Assembly (NCBI GenBank): GCA_937959275.1
Contig: CALGLU010000006.1
Location: 1 to 64,000 of the forward strand
Reading direction: 5' to 3'
Length of the DNA stretch: 64,000 bases
From: an uncultured Saprospiraceae bacterium
GTDB taxonomy: Bacteria > Bacteroidota > Bacteroidia > Chitinophagales > Saprospiraceae
Part shown: positions 1 to 8,460 of the stretch, piece after piece
Numbering within the stretch: the stretch's first letter is position 1
Layout of the letters: the number at the start of each line of letters is the position of its first letter
The notes under the pieces: model-generated
Seen by the model: only the letters and a program-made list of their open reading frames with translations
Told to the model about the DNA's origin: nothing
The model's database searches: none
Program-made: the position numbers and the translations under genes

Positions 1-136
1 GGTTGCTTCCCAGCAGAGCCCTTGTCCGCTTATATGACCAAAAGCAAATTGAAATAATTTTATTTATTAACTTTGAAAAGTTGCCAACAAAGAGGTTTAA
101 AGTTTAAACTATCCTGTCAACGTATATCATGGGGCT

Positions 137-403
137 TCAAAGCGTTAACTTACAATCTTGTAATTTGTATGCATAACTTCTAGCTGACAATAAATGTTGT
201 ACTGGTATGAATTCTACCAACTTCTCTGCCTCCTGAAATAATTGAAAAGCTTCTTCAATTCTATCAGCCTTTTCAAGTTTCAATACTTTATTGTATAATT
301 TATAATATTCAGGGTAATTACTACTTTTTTGTCTCTTGCATCCGAACCAAAAAATCAGCATAACTGTAAATATGAGTAGTTGTTTATTCATTTTGATTTT
401 CAT
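137..403 (-). CDS. small lipoprotein, probably a truncated relic
   Basis: The 89-residue product begins with a basic stretch and a hydrophobic segment ending in a lipobox-like FWFGC, so an exported lipoprotein is expected. ATG at 403 is chosen because it gives a normal signal length; ATG at 391 is also possible. After the cysteine there is one helical EEAFQLFQEAEKL stretch that looks like the first helices of a TPR repeat. The frame then stops at a length too short for a TPR lipoprotein. I read it as the 5' remnant of a longer gene, but an intact small protein cannot be excluded. No family is recognised. Confidence 0.45.
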   Translation of the reverse strand: MKIKMNKQLLIFTVMLIFWFGCKRQKSSNYPEYYKLYNKVLKLEKADRIEEAFQLFQEAEKLVEFIPVQHLLSARSYAYKLQDCKLTL

Positions 404-430
404 TACCTCTGACTTAGTTATACCTCGCAC

Positions 431-1147
431 TTCTCATCTAATCTTCCCCCTTACTCCAACTATAAACGGATATTACCGATTGCAGTCGGCCTTTGCTCTA
501 TTGTGTGTGATATCTGTTCTGTAAAATCAATGGCAAGATAAGAAAATGTTAACCGACGATCTCAGATTTGATGTAGCTTTTTGGGGTACAGAGAATAGAC
601 TTTTTGGTTTTTTTTGAGAAACTCAGCTCTGGTTTTAGGATGACATGACAGTTTTTTTCTACACAATACATCCCGTCCTTCTTAGAACCCGACACCCGCT
701 AAGCGCTTATAAAATTAAAGTAAACAAGGTATATTCTGAGCTCCGATTGGGCTGAAATGTAATTTCACCCCCTTCATCCCCCTCAATGGGGACATCTACG
801 CTGCGAAGGCTGGAACCATGTCGAAATCATGGGCATCTTGATTATTTACATTCTATTTGTCATCAGTATAATTTTATAGCCCGAAGGGATTTTAGGGGCT
901 CGGAATGACAGACCTCCCATCTCAATGTCGTAGAAAGACCTAAAGACCCATGATTTTTTTGAATTGAAAGCCAAATCCTATAATCCTAAAATCCTGAGAA
1001 CCTGTCCGACAATTGGCGGATCCTGATTCAGACAGAAGAGCAAAGATTCCTAGTCAACTGGATTTACATCACAAGTCTATAAAAGAAACTCTTAATTCTG
1101 TATCTTGTTTTAGATGCCTGATATCACTCTTTTAATTTGAAGTTCTA
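431..1147. repeat. gene-free region with two dispersed repeats
   Basis: No convincing gene is seen here. Positions 721-911 are a roughly 190-bp repeat whose inverted copy lies at 29564-29772. Positions 975-1053 are one copy, read on the minus strand, of the repeat containing CTGATTCAGACAG and TTGGCGGATCC that recurs near 21.9-22.9, 31.0-31.3 and 63.1-63.4 kb. The rest (431-720) is AT-rich and carries nothing I can name. Confidence 0.7.
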
Positions 1148-2146
1148 TTGAAGATTTTAAAACAACTCTCATTCCAATGTGTATCGATTTTAATAGTCGC
1201 CCTTCTGCTCATCAATGGATGGCATTGCAAACCTGCTGAATCGGAAAAATTAAGTTCTACAGGACTTCAAATAGAACAAAAAGAGGGAGGTATCCACGTG
1301 TCTCTCCATGACAAGGTGCTGCTGGTCTATAATGCAGATATGCAATTTCCACATGACACCTTACCGGACTACTATAAACGCAGCGGGTTTATCCATCCCA
1401 TTAACACTCTAGAGGGAGAAGTGATCACAGATGGCTTTCCTGTTGGCCATACACATCAGCATGGTCTCTTTACTGCTTGGACTAGATCTATCTTTAGAGG
1501 AGATACCTTAGATTTTTGGAACCAACAACAAGAAAATGCTGGAGTGCGACACAAGCGCATCATAGATATCGATGAAGCAGAGCAAGCCTTCTCAGTTGAG
1601 CTCGAACATATAGCTAATATAAATGGAGATACAATTGTCGTATTGACTGAGCAGTGGGACATAGACGTTCATCAGCGAGACGATTACTATGTGATTGATT
1701 GGTCATCGACGCAGCGTTGCGCTACTCAGGATCCGTTGATTGTAGGAGAATACAGCTATGGCGGTTTTGCCTTTCGAGGTGCGAAGCAATGGAATAGATT
1801 GGACAATCCAGATGCGGCCTGGCTCTTCGGTACAGATACAACTCGAGATCGAGAAGTCGCCAATCACAGCCGCCCTCAGTGGGCAAGTCTTTACGGAGAT
1901 ATTGAAGGGTCGATGGCAGGCGTTGCCATTATTCCGCACAGCACTAATTTTAGGTATCCGCAGTTTATTCGCATCCATCCGACGATGCCGTATTATTGTT
2001 TTTATCCTGCGGTGGAGGAGCGCTTTTCTATTGTTGCGGGACAGGCGTATACGACAAAACACCGGTTGGTTATATTTGATGGAGAGTTGAATGCAGCGGT
2101 GGTTGAAAAAGAAAAAGAGATGTTTTTAAGCGATGACAATTTTTAA
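1148..2146 (+). CDS. PmoA-family (DUF6807) lipoprotein
   Basis: The 332-residue product has an N-terminal signal ending in a lipobox before Cys27. The body matches the family annotated as PmoA or DUF6807, with blocks such as GHTHQHGLFTAW near residue 100, DFWNQQQ near 122 and GSMAGVAIIPH near 255. These proteins are common beside glycoside hydrolases in Bacteroidota and Planctomycetes; their biochemical activity is not established, and the methane-oxygenase name is historical. The only start after the in-frame stop at 1133 is TTG at 1148, which is unusual but gives a complete signal peptide. A GH88 gene follows after 36 bp of TTTTGAT-like repeats, so the two probably form an operon for sugar-acid breakdown. 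Confidence 0.75.
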   Translation: MKILKQLSFQCVSILIVALLLINGWHCKPAESEKLSSTGLQIEQKEGGIHVSLHDKVLLVYNADMQFPHDTLPDYYKRSGFIHPINTLEGEVITDGFPVGHTHQHGLFTAWTRSIFRGDTLDFWNQQQENAGVRHKRIIDIDEAEQAFSVELEHIANINGDTIVVLTEQWDIDVHQRDDYYVIDWSSTQRCATQDPLIVGEYSYGGFAFRGAKQWNRLDNPDAAWLFGTDTTRDREVANHSRPQWASLYGDIEGSMAGVAIIPHSTNFRYPQFIRIHPTMPYYCFYPAVEERFSIVAGQAYTTKHRLVIFDGELNAAVVEKEKEMFLSDDNF

Positions 2147-2182
2147 ATTATATTTTGATTTTGATTTTAATTTTGATTTACA

Positions 2183-3562
2183 ATGATAATTAATCAGCAG
2201 ATAACAGTAGAGTCTTTACGTGAGAAATTAGATCGGTTCTGGGAGATTTCTGGGCAGAAGATTACAAGTATTCGAGACGAGTATGATGCCAGTCAGGGGT
2301 CGCCAGTGTTTACCGTGGCAGGTCAGTATTCGACGCGAGGCTGGACGGAGTGGACGCAAGGCTTTCAATATGGCTCGGCGATATTACAATTTGATGCGAC
2401 GGGCGATGAGGAGATGTTGAGCTATGGTAAAGAACAAACGAAGGAGCACATGGCTTCGCATGTTGGTCATTTTGGAGTTCATGATCATGGCTTTAATAAT
2501 GTGAGTACTTATGGGAATTTGCTTCGACTTATGGTGGAAGGCAAAATGCCGATGAATGAATGGGAGCGAGAGTTTTATGAGATGGCGCTTAAGATGTCCG
2601 GCGCTGTGCAGGCGCGGCGATGGACGAGCTTGGGTGGCAATGGCGGATTTATACATTCCTTTAATGGGGCACACTCTTTATTTGTAGATACGGTACGGAC
2701 AGTCAGGTCACTCATGATCAGTCATTACCTAGGGCATGCGATCTGGACGGAGAATGACGTGAAGGTAAATTTGTTTGAGAGAGGCATTGATCATTTATTA
2801 ACGACGGCTAATTATTGTGTCTTTTATGGAAGGGGCAGAGATAGTTATGATGTATCGGGGCGCACAGCACATGAATGCATTTTTAATGTCAAGGATGGCA
2901 ATTACCGTTGTCCAAATGCACAGCAAGGATACTCCGGCTTTACCACTTGGACACGGGGCTTGGCATGGGCGATCACAGGCTTCGCAGAAGAATTAGAATT
3001 TTTTCTAGATGCGGATGAAGGGGATTTTGAAAATTATATGGGTAAGGCAGGCGTGACGGATCACTTGCTGCGAGCGGCTAAGGCGACCTGTGATTTTTAT
3101 ATTGAGAATACGCCGACTGACGGGATTCCTTATTGGGATACTGGCGCACCTCAACTACATAAACTTGACGACTATTTAAATAAGCCGGCGGATCCGTATA
3201 ATGATTTTGAACCGGTGGATAGCTCATCCGCCGCGATTGCGAGTCAAGGGTTTTTAAGATTATCTGAATTTTTAAAAGATATTGATAAAGAAGCTTCGCA
3301 GCGATATTTACAGGCGGGCTTAACGATTGTGGATCGATTATTAGAAGAGCCTTACCTCAGTGTTGAAGGATCACATCAGGGATTGATTTTGCATTCTATC
3401 TATCATCAGCCGAATGGTTGGGATCATGTGCCAGAGGGCAGCAAGATCGCGAATGGTGAGTCTAGTATGTGGGGCGATTATCATATGCGCGAGGTGGCCT
3501 TGTATTTGACAAAGCAATTAAAGGGAGAAGAGTATTATACTTTTTATGGGTGTTTGGATTGA
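2183..3562 (+). CDS. GH88-type unsaturated glycuronyl hydrolase
   Basis: This 459-residue protein has the (alpha/alpha)6-barrel signatures of GH88/GH105 enzymes: WTEWTQGFQYG near residue 56, HDHGFNN near 100 with a candidate catalytic Asp, GFTTWTRGLAWAITGF near 252, DSSSAAIASQGFL near 350, and a final MWGDYHMREVALYL. Such enzymes hydrate the delta-4,5 unsaturated uronic acid left by polysaccharide lyases. No signal peptide is visible, so it may act in the cytoplasm or periplasm on imported oligosaccharides. It is somewhat longer than typical 370-400-residue members. It sits just downstream of the PmoA-family lipoprotein. Confidence 0.8.
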   Translation: MIINQQITVESLREKLDRFWEISGQKITSIRDEYDASQGSPVFTVAGQYSTRGWTEWTQGFQYGSAILQFDATGDEEMLSYGKEQTKEHMASHVGHFGVHDHGFNNVSTYGNLLRLMVEGKMPMNEWEREFYEMALKMSGAVQARRWTSLGGNGGFIHSFNGAHSLFVDTVRTVRSLMISHYLGHAIWTENDVKVNLFERGIDHLLTTANYCVFYGRGRDSYDVSGRTAHECIFNVKDGNYRCPNAQQGYSGFTTWTRGLAWAITGFAEELEFFLDADEGDFENYMGKAGVTDHLLRAAKATCDFYIENTPTDGIPYWDTGAPQLHKLDDYLNKPADPYNDFEPVDSSSAAIASQGFLRLSEFLKDIDKEASQRYLQAGLTIVDRLLEEPYLSVEGSHQGLILHSIYHQPNGWDHVPEGSKIANGESSMWGDYHMREVALYLTKQLKGEEYYTFYGCLD

Positions 3563-3596
3563 TGGAGTCCATGTAAACACAATTTAAAAACGACAG

Positions 3597-3628
3597 TAGT
3601 AGAGACGATGCATGCATCGCCTCTACTA
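3597..3628. repeat. REP-like palindrome before RAYT
   Basis: This is a 32-bp near-perfect palindrome with 16-nt arms (TAGTAGAGACGATGCA) and a single mismatch. It lies 16 bp before the transposase start codon. It resembles the perfect palindrome inside the transposase gene (3931-3952) and the one before the tryptophanase gene (8422-8442). This is the arrangement expected for a REP element and its HUH transposase. Confidence 0.75.
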
Positions 3629-3644
3629 AGAAACAACATTTACA

Positions 3645-4214
3645 ATGAAAAAGTACAAAAATAAATATCGCATTGCGTCTACGCGATTACAGGGATATGA
3701 TTACCGACAAAATGGTGCCTATTTTATCACCATCTGTACCAAAGATCGAGTTCATTTTTTTGGCAACATTTCAAAGCCGTCCAATGATAGGGATCCTGTC
3801 ATGCAATTGAATGAATTAGGAGAATTAGCAGAAAAATTTTGGATGGAAATACCTGAGCATTTTCCATTTGTGGAATTGGGGAATTTTGTGGTCATGCCCA
3901 ATCATACACATGGGATTTTGATTATAAATAGAGACGTTGCATGCAACGTCTCCTCGGCATGCAACGTCTCCTCGGAATGCAACGTCTCTACGATGGCAAA
4001 AATATCGCCCAAACCTGGTTCTATTTCCACCATTATCCGATCATATAAATCGGTGGTTACAAAAAATGCACGATTAATCAACCCCGATTTCAAATGGCAA
4101 GCCCGATTTCATGACCACATTATTCGGGATACCCAATCGTTTAATAACATTCATCATTATATTGAGAAGAACCCGGTGAATTGGAATAAAGATAAATTTA
4201 AGTCGGCAAATTGA
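3645..4214 (+). CDS. REP-associated tyrosine transposase (RAYT)
   Basis: The 189-residue protein is a Y1/HUH single-strand transposase of the REP-associated type. The HUH motif is MPNHTHG (His87, His89). The likely nucleophile is Tyr172 in IHHYIEKNP, and the N-terminal block GAYFITICTKDR is typical of the family. These enzymes nick and move short REP hairpins. A palindrome lies immediately upstream. Residues about 98-115 (VACNVSS, ACNVSS, ECNVS) are encoded by a palindrome and two direct repeats of the same kind, inserted in frame between the HUH block and the tyrosine helix. That site is a variable loop in relatives, so activity could survive. Confidence 0.9.
   Translation: MKKYKNKYRIASTRLQGYDYRQNGAYFITICTKDRVHFFGNISKPSNDRDPVMQLNELGELAEKFWMEIPEHFPFVELGNFVVMPNHTHGILIINRDVACNVSSACNVSSECNVSTMAKISPKPGSISTIIRSYKSVVTKNARLINPDFKWQARFHDHIIRDTQSFNNIHHYIEKNPVNWNKDKFKSAN
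3931..3988. repeat. REP palindrome plus direct repeats inside the RAYT gene
   Basis: Positions 3931-3952 are a perfect 22-bp palindrome made of GAGACGTTGCA and its reverse complement. Two further 18-bp direct repeats follow at 3953-3970 and 3971-3988 (CTCGGCATGCAACGTCTC and a one-base variant). The insertion is a multiple of three and leaves the transposase frame open. Confidence 0.85.
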
Positions 4215-4297
4215 ATATTTGGCAAAGACCTGTCACCGAGGTCTTGTTAATAAGACCTATATAAGATGGAATTTATATCTTGCCAAAAAAATACAGC

Positions 4298-6493
4298 ATG
4301 ACCAATTTCCTCAAAATGTTAGTATTCATAACAACTCTTTTATTATCGAGCTACTCTGCGGCACAAACTGGCATATCCAATTCAGTCTCTACAGCTTGTG
4401 ATCCCCTGGTGACTAACTTTATGACAACTCACAATATTCCTGGACTAAGTATAGCCTTAGCGAAAGATGGGAAACTGGTCTATAGTCGAGGGTTTGGAAA
4501 TGCCGACTTGGCGAATACAGAATTGACTCAGCCGCATCATCTGTTTCGAATTGCTAGTTTGTCAAAACCAATAACATCAATTGCGATCATGAAGATGATG
4601 GAAGATGGTCTACTCACGATGACGGATAATGTATTTGGGCCAACAGGCATTTTAGCTAGCCATCCTCAGATTGCTGGAGCTAACATCACTGATGCAAGAA
4701 TAAATAATATTACTGTACAACACTTATTAGAACATGCTGCTGGCTGGAATAGAGGGATAAGTTGCTTTCCCAATCCAACAAGTCCTTACCCATATTTTTT
4801 TGGTGGCTGTGATCCAATCGTTGCTCCGCTCCATGTCGCGCAAGAACTCGGACTGCCAAACCCCATCTCAGAAGAAGGGCTAATTATATTTTTATTAGAG
4901 AATGGATTAGACTTTACGCCAGGGACACAATATCAATATTCGAATATTGGCTATTTAGTGTTGGGTGAAATTATCGAAACACTAAGTGGCATGACGTATG
5001 AAGCGTATGTCAAAAAGAAAATATTTGAACCTATTGGAGCATGTGATACACATCTTGGAAAAAATCTCTTACTTGATAAACAAGAACGAGAAGTTGAATA
5101 CCGGGGCAATGGATTTAATAATTTAGATATTTATGGGAATGGTACTTTCGTCCCTTGGGAGTATGGCGGATTTAATCTTGAGGCTATGGATGCACATGGT
5201 GGCTGGATTTCAACGGCCAGAGATTTAGTGAGGATTATTCTAGCAGTCGATAATTTTAATACGAAGCCTGACATTCTTTCGAGTGCGACGATCAATACAA
5301 TGACGCTACCCTCAACGAATAATGCCAACTATGCTAAAGGATGGAGTGTGAATGGATCCAATAATTGGTGGCACACTGGAGCCTTGGACGGAACAGCCAC
5401 AATTATGGTTAGAAGTAATTCTGGATATACCTGGGCTGTGTTACTTAACCAACGAGTCATTGGCGCAACAGCAGGCAATTTTTGGTCTGACCTTGATGGT
5501 TTGCCTTGGAGTTGTATTGGTGCTGTCAGTTCTTATCCATCTTATGATCTCCTTCAATCGCCTACTATTCAAGCTAAGGATTTAGTCATTACACAAGTCA
5601 GTCCTGACAACTGTAGCCTGGATTGGCAATCGGGTAATGGTACTCGAAGAATCATAGTCGCTAAAGAAGGATCGCCAGTTGATCGCTTTCCACTCGATGG
5701 CCAGTCTTATTTTGCAAATTGGAATTTTGGTGATGGCTCACATCTGGGTAACGGTAATTATGTGGTGTATAATGGGACAGGAACGACTGCCAGTGTATTT
5801 GAATTAGATTATACCAGTAATTACTATTTCAGAATTTTTGAATATAATCAAAATAGCAGTACAGGCAATTTGCAATTATATAATTTGTCTAAAAGTAAAT
5901 CACATGTGTATGATCCAGATTGGTTCTGTCCTGATGAGTTATCGATTAGTTCAAAGCCACTACCCAATGAAGTCTATTATGCCAATCAAGTCATTTACTC
6001 TAGTGCTCAATTAAACGCAGGCCAAGACGTGAAGCATTATGCAGGAGAGTGTATCATTGTTCATCAAGAGTTTGAAGTCAGTCAAGGAGCAGAATTTCTG
6101 GCTGACATCGCAACGTGTGATGAGTTTTTTGGACGATCCTGTGTTTACGCACGTCCGATTGCGACAACCGGTGTCTATTATGCAAATGGACCAGACGCTG
6201 CAGCTGGTGCTCAACAAGCTGGTGCGACTCATTCAAATTGGTTTGTATTCACACCTCCTGTTTCAAAACGATATACGATCAGTTCGTGTGATGAAGGTGT
6301 CAATACGCGACTACATCTTTACGCTGGCTCGTGTAGTAATTTAATGGCAACAGCTGATAATAATTGTGAATCTGCTCCGGGTATGAATTTAGCCTCGACG
6401 TTATTTGATATCAGTTTGACAGCAGGCATTAATTATTATATCGAGTGGGATGATCGTTGGAGCGATCAGGCCTTTCATTTTGAAATTGAGTAA
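4298..6493 (+). CDS. secreted serine hydrolase (beta-lactamase/penicillin-binding fold)
   Basis: ATG at 4298 is preferred over an upstream TTG because it gives a clean signal peptide ending in SYSAAQ. Residues about 35-390 form a class C beta-lactamase-like domain with the SxxK motif SLSK (Ser87, Lys90), a YSN motif in YQYSNIGYL and an HTG box in WWHTGALDGT. This family covers D-aminopeptidases, esterases and lactamases, so the substrate is open. About 340 C-terminal residues follow. They include a fibronectin-like stretch and a final module resembling a PPC/CHU-type beta-sandwich (GATHSNWFVFTPP, RLHLYAGSC). No type IX sorting tail is recognised. The product is probably periplasmic or extracellular. 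Confidence 0.8.
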   Translation: MTNFLKMLVFITTLLLSSYSAAQTGISNSVSTACDPLVTNFMTTHNIPGLSIALAKDGKLVYSRGFGNADLANTELTQPHHLFRIASLSKPITSIAIMKMMEDGLLTMTDNVFGPTGILASHPQIAGANITDARINNITVQHLLEHAAGWNRGISCFPNPTSPYPYFFGGCDPIVAPLHVAQELGLPNPISEEGLIIFLLENGLDFTPGTQYQYSNIGYLVLGEIIETLSGMTYEAYVKKKIFEPIGACDTHLGKNLLLDKQEREVEYRGNGFNNLDIYGNGTFVPWEYGGFNLEAMDAHGGWISTARDLVRIILAVDNFNTKPDILSSATINTMTLPSTNNANYAKGWSVNGSNNWWHTGALDGTATIMVRSNSGYTWAVLLNQRVIGATAGNFWSDLDGLPWSCIGAVSSYPSYDLLQSPTIQAKDLVITQVSPDNCSLDWQSGNGTRRIIVAKEGSPVDRFPLDGQSYFANWNFGDGSHLGNGNYVVYNGTGTTASVFELDYTSNYYFRIFEYNQNSSTGNLQLYNLSKSKSHVYDPDWFCPDELSISSKPLPNEVYYANQVIYSSAQLNAGQDVKHYAGECIIVHQEFEVSQGAEFLADIATCDEFFGRSCVYARPIATTGVYYANGPDAAAGAQQAGATHSNWFVFTPPVSKRYTISSCDEGVNTRLHLYAGSCSNLMATADNNCESAPGMNLASTLFDISLTAGINYYIEWDDRWSDQAFHFEIE

Positions 6494-6591
6494 TACTCAG
6501 ATTGTATATTGAGTATCCATTTCTAAATTCCCACCCTAGTTTTGTTTATATTTAAGAGAGTCTTACTTCAAGTCTACTAATATCTACCGTT

Positions 6592-8229
6592 ATGAAAATG
6601 AAATTCAAGACTAATGCGGCATTCTCATTTATCTTAGTACTCATCTGCTTATGTTTAGTTCAATGCAAGACCTCGAATACAATAGACAATGCAAGTGTAA
6701 CAGCAATAGATGGAAAAGAACACAGACTTATATCGACTCAAGATGTACTGAGATTTAAAACGAACGGGTATGTCAGCTACAGCGACTTTGGTGCAACAGG
6801 TGATGGCAAGACAGATGATATGAATGCCATTGTAGCTACTCATGCCTATGCGAATGAGCATGAATTAGAAGTCAAGGCTAACTCCGAGGCGACGTATTAT
6901 ATCGGTGGCAAAGCACTGACAGCGATTATTCGAACAGATGTAGATTTTAGTACTGCTTCATTTATTATTGATGATACCGCTTTGGAAGATAAAAGTTCAT
7001 CTGTATTTATGGTTAGTTCAGATAAAGAACTCTTTGAAGTGGAAGGCATTCATTCACTCAAAAAAAATCAGGAGCGCATTAATGTCTCTTTGCCAGGAAG
7101 TTGCTTGATCACAGTTACCAATGATCAAATCAAACACTACATCCGCTATGGCTTAAATCAAAATAATGGTTCTCCGCAGACAGATATTTTTATGGTCGAT
7201 AAAAATGGGAACGTGGATGCACAGACTCCAATCATTTGGGATTTTGACCAAATCACAGAAATGAATGCTTTGCCCATTGATGAAGATACCCTTCGCATAT
7301 CTGGAGGTCGCTTTGTCACGATGGCGAACCAAGCAGAGTCAAAATACAATTACCACAGTCGAAATATACTGATCAAGCGTTCACATGTAATTGTTGATGG
7401 CTTAGAACATCGCATCACTGGAGAGGGAGACCATGGGGCTCCATATCGAGGCTTCATCAGTATCCATGACTGTGCTTATGTGACAGTGAAGAATACTGTG
7501 CTGACAGGGCATAAGACCTATCGTACAATTGGCAGAGCAGGCAAGCCCGTTTCTATGGGCTCATATGATTTATCAGTCGGTCGCGCCCTCAATGTTTCCT
7601 TTATCAATTGCACGCAGACCAATGACATTGACGACAGAGAATTTTGGGGAATCTTAGGCTCTAATTATTGTAAGAATTTGCTTTATGATCAATGTGTATT
7701 ATCTCGCTTTGACGCACACAAAGGAGTCTACAATGCCACAATCCGAAATTCCACTCTTGGTCATATGGGAATCAATGCAATTGGCAGTGGCACATTTACC
7801 TTGGAGAATAGCACCGTCCGTGGTCGGAATCTAATTAATCTTCGTTCTGATTATGGCAGCACATGGCAGGGTGATATGATTATTCGCGACTGTGTGTTTG
7901 CGCCTCAAGGAGGCAGATCTGGCAATGCCAAATTGATCAGTGGATCATATTCAGGACAGCATGATTTTGGCTACATCTGTTATATGCCAGAACGCATCAT
8001 GATAGAAAATCTCCATATTGATGACAGCAATTATCCAGAAGACTATGAAGGACTAGCCGTCTTTGCCGATTTTAATTCTGAGATGACGGATGAATCGTAT
8101 CATGAAGAGTTTCCTTATGTTAAAACAAAAGAGCTTGTTCTCAAAAATATCACGACGACAAGTGGGAAGGCATTACGACTAAGTGACAATGAATTTATGT
8201 TTAAAGATGTGAAGGTTTATGTTGAGTAG
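6592..8229 (+). CDS. parallel beta-helix (pectate-lyase-like) lipoprotein
   Basis: The 545-residue protein has a signal peptide with lipobox CLCLVQC. It then has YSDFGATGDGKTDD near residue 64, the N-terminal hallmark of GH28/pectate-lyase-3-like right-handed beta-helix proteins. Repeated short NxxIxNxT-like turns through residues 250-450 agree with a beta-helix. Such proteins bind or cleave acidic polysaccharides or act as tail-spike-like hydrolases. I cannot assign catalytic residues. The position among carbohydrate genes suggests a surface polysaccharide role. Confidence 0.7.
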   Translation: MKMKFKTNAAFSFILVLICLCLVQCKTSNTIDNASVTAIDGKEHRLISTQDVLRFKTNGYVSYSDFGATGDGKTDDMNAIVATHAYANEHELEVKANSEATYYIGGKALTAIIRTDVDFSTASFIIDDTALEDKSSSVFMVSSDKELFEVEGIHSLKKNQERINVSLPGSCLITVTNDQIKHYIRYGLNQNNGSPQTDIFMVDKNGNVDAQTPIIWDFDQITEMNALPIDEDTLRISGGRFVTMANQAESKYNYHSRNILIKRSHVIVDGLEHRITGEGDHGAPYRGFISIHDCAYVTVKNTVLTGHKTYRTIGRAGKPVSMGSYDLSVGRALNVSFINCTQTNDIDDREFWGILGSNYCKNLLYDQCVLSRFDAHKGVYNATIRNSTLGHMGINAIGSGTFTLENSTVRGRNLINLRSDYGSTWQGDMIIRDCVFAPQGGRSGNAKLISGSYSGQHDFGYICYMPERIMIENLHIDDSNYPEDYEGLAVFADFNSEMTDESYHEEFPYVKTKELVLKNITTTSGKALRLSDNEFMFKDVKVYVE

Positions 8230-8286
8230 TTTGACAAACACACGATTTCAGTCATAGGTATTCAATTGTTGTAGAAGTTTTATAAC

Positions 8287-8317
8287 TTTGAAGCAGATGA
8301 TTTACAATCTATATTTG
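8287..8317 (+). promoter_or_regulatory. candidate Bacteroidota promoter for tryptophanase
   Basis: TTTG at 8287-8290 is followed after 19 bp by TATATTTG at 8310-8317. This is an exact fit to the primary sigma consensus of Bacteroidota (TTTG, N19-21, TAnnTTTG). It predicts a 5' leader of about 135 nt holding the REP-like palindrome at 8422-8442. Confidence 0.5.
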
Positions 8318-8421
8318 ATGACATCCTGTAAGTACAGATTCATAAAACGGCGAGACTGTTTCTAAGGCTATTCTAGCAAAAGACAATTTACAATTTTCAT
8401 ATTTCTTATAAACCAAGAAGA

Positions 8422-8442
8422 AGATGTTGCATGCAACGTCTC
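8422..8442. repeat. REP-like palindrome in the tryptophanase leader
   Basis: AGATGTTGCA followed by TGCAACGTCT is a near-perfect palindrome of the same family as the RAYT-linked elements at 3597 and 3931. It ends about 19 bp before the tryptophanase start codon, where a hairpin could affect translation. Confidence 0.7.
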
Positions 8443-8460
8443 GATAAATAAAACCATATC

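Noticed and set aside
8230-8460. TnaC-like leader peptide before tryptophanase
   Set aside because: No short frame with a Trp-Pro arrangement was found; the palindrome is a repeat-family member instead.
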